A stretch of 5,016 bases of DNA from JBNJEM01 sp051745935. GTDB taxonomy: Bacteria; Planctomycetota; Planctomycetia; Pirellulales; Pirellulaceae. The position numbers were made by a program, and so were the translations under genes. The DNA lies in contig JBNJEM010000593.1 in the NCBI GenBank assembly GCA_051745935.1, positions 1-5,016 of the forward strand. Reading direction: 5' to 3'. A model generated the notes under the pieces. It ran no database searches and was not told where the DNA came from. It saw only the letters and a list, made by a program, of their open reading frames with translations. Below are positions 4,974 through 5,016 of the stretch, piece by piece. How positions within the stretch are numbered: position 1 is the stretch's first letter; each line of letters begins with the position of its first letter.

Positions 4974-5016
4974 CAAGTACGAAATCGTACTTGATCTGGT
5001 GTCCGCGGATCTCACG

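Larger units (their letters stand above)
4922..5016 (-). repeat. Right copy of the 95-bp terminal inverted repeat
   Basis: This is the inverted partner of 18-112, identical at 94 of 95 positions. It runs to the last base of the window, so its outer end is not seen; the first hairpin of the left copy is only half present here. The other two hairpins lie at 4974-4993 and 4950-4969. Its inner edge is 10 bases from the ATG (4911) of the first gene of the minus-strand cluster, so the upstream region of that gene is the repeat itself. The matching orientation on both sides (each copy reads inward in the same sense) is what terminal inverted repeats would show, but two independent insertions, or contig ends falling in a repeat family, would look the same. 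Confidence 0.95.

Noticed and set aside
18..5016. Matching ends as a sign of a circular molecule (plasmid or phage)
   Set aside because: The ends match in inverted, not direct, orientation, so they cannot be an overlap of a circular assembly; no replication gene is present.

Overview
The window most likely comes from a GC-rich, Gram-negative-type environmental bacterium. A planctomycete or a relative is my best guess. The reasons are the consecutive exported proteins with long unannotated domains, the pairing of a serpin with a chagasin-type inhibitor, and a dispersed-looking hairpin repeat whose core (gacgggcctggagacccgtc) resembles repeats I associate with planctomycete genomes. This assignment is inference, because no taxonomic marker gene is present.

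Layout. Both edges carry the same 95-bp repeat in inverted orientation (18-112 and 4922-5016, one mismatch), so essentially the whole window lies between them. Inside the left copy, 113-564 holds no gene I can defend. A forward toxin-antitoxin remnant follows: a complete Phd/YefM-type antitoxin (565-822) overlaps the first ~20 codons of a RelE/ParE-like toxin (806-880) that is cut off where the next gene ends. The rest of the window is on the minus strand and reads from right to left. It holds an unrecognised exported protein (4911-3832), a large exported protein with a C-terminal chagasin/ICP (I42) cysteine-peptidase-inhibitor domain (3701-2277), and a secreted serpin (2100-877) with an apparently inhibitory hinge and a predicted P1 arginine.

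How the genes may work together. The three minus-strand genes are co-directional with gaps of 130 and 176 bp, and each product has an N-terminal export signal. Two encode peptidase inhibitors of unrelated folds and different target classes (papain-like cysteine peptidases and trypsin-like serine peptidases). The cluster therefore looks like a secreted antiprotease module that could protect the cell surface or periplasm, or restrain the cell's own exported peptidases. The first gene begins only 10 bases inside the right-hand repeat, which contains a -10-like hexamer facing the cluster, so the repeat may supply its promoter.

The main points to follow up are the inverted repeats around a cargo without a transposase, the two inhibitor classes side by side, the new N-terminal architecture attached to the chagasin domain, and the antitoxin whose toxin has been destroyed at the junction with the inhibitor cluster.
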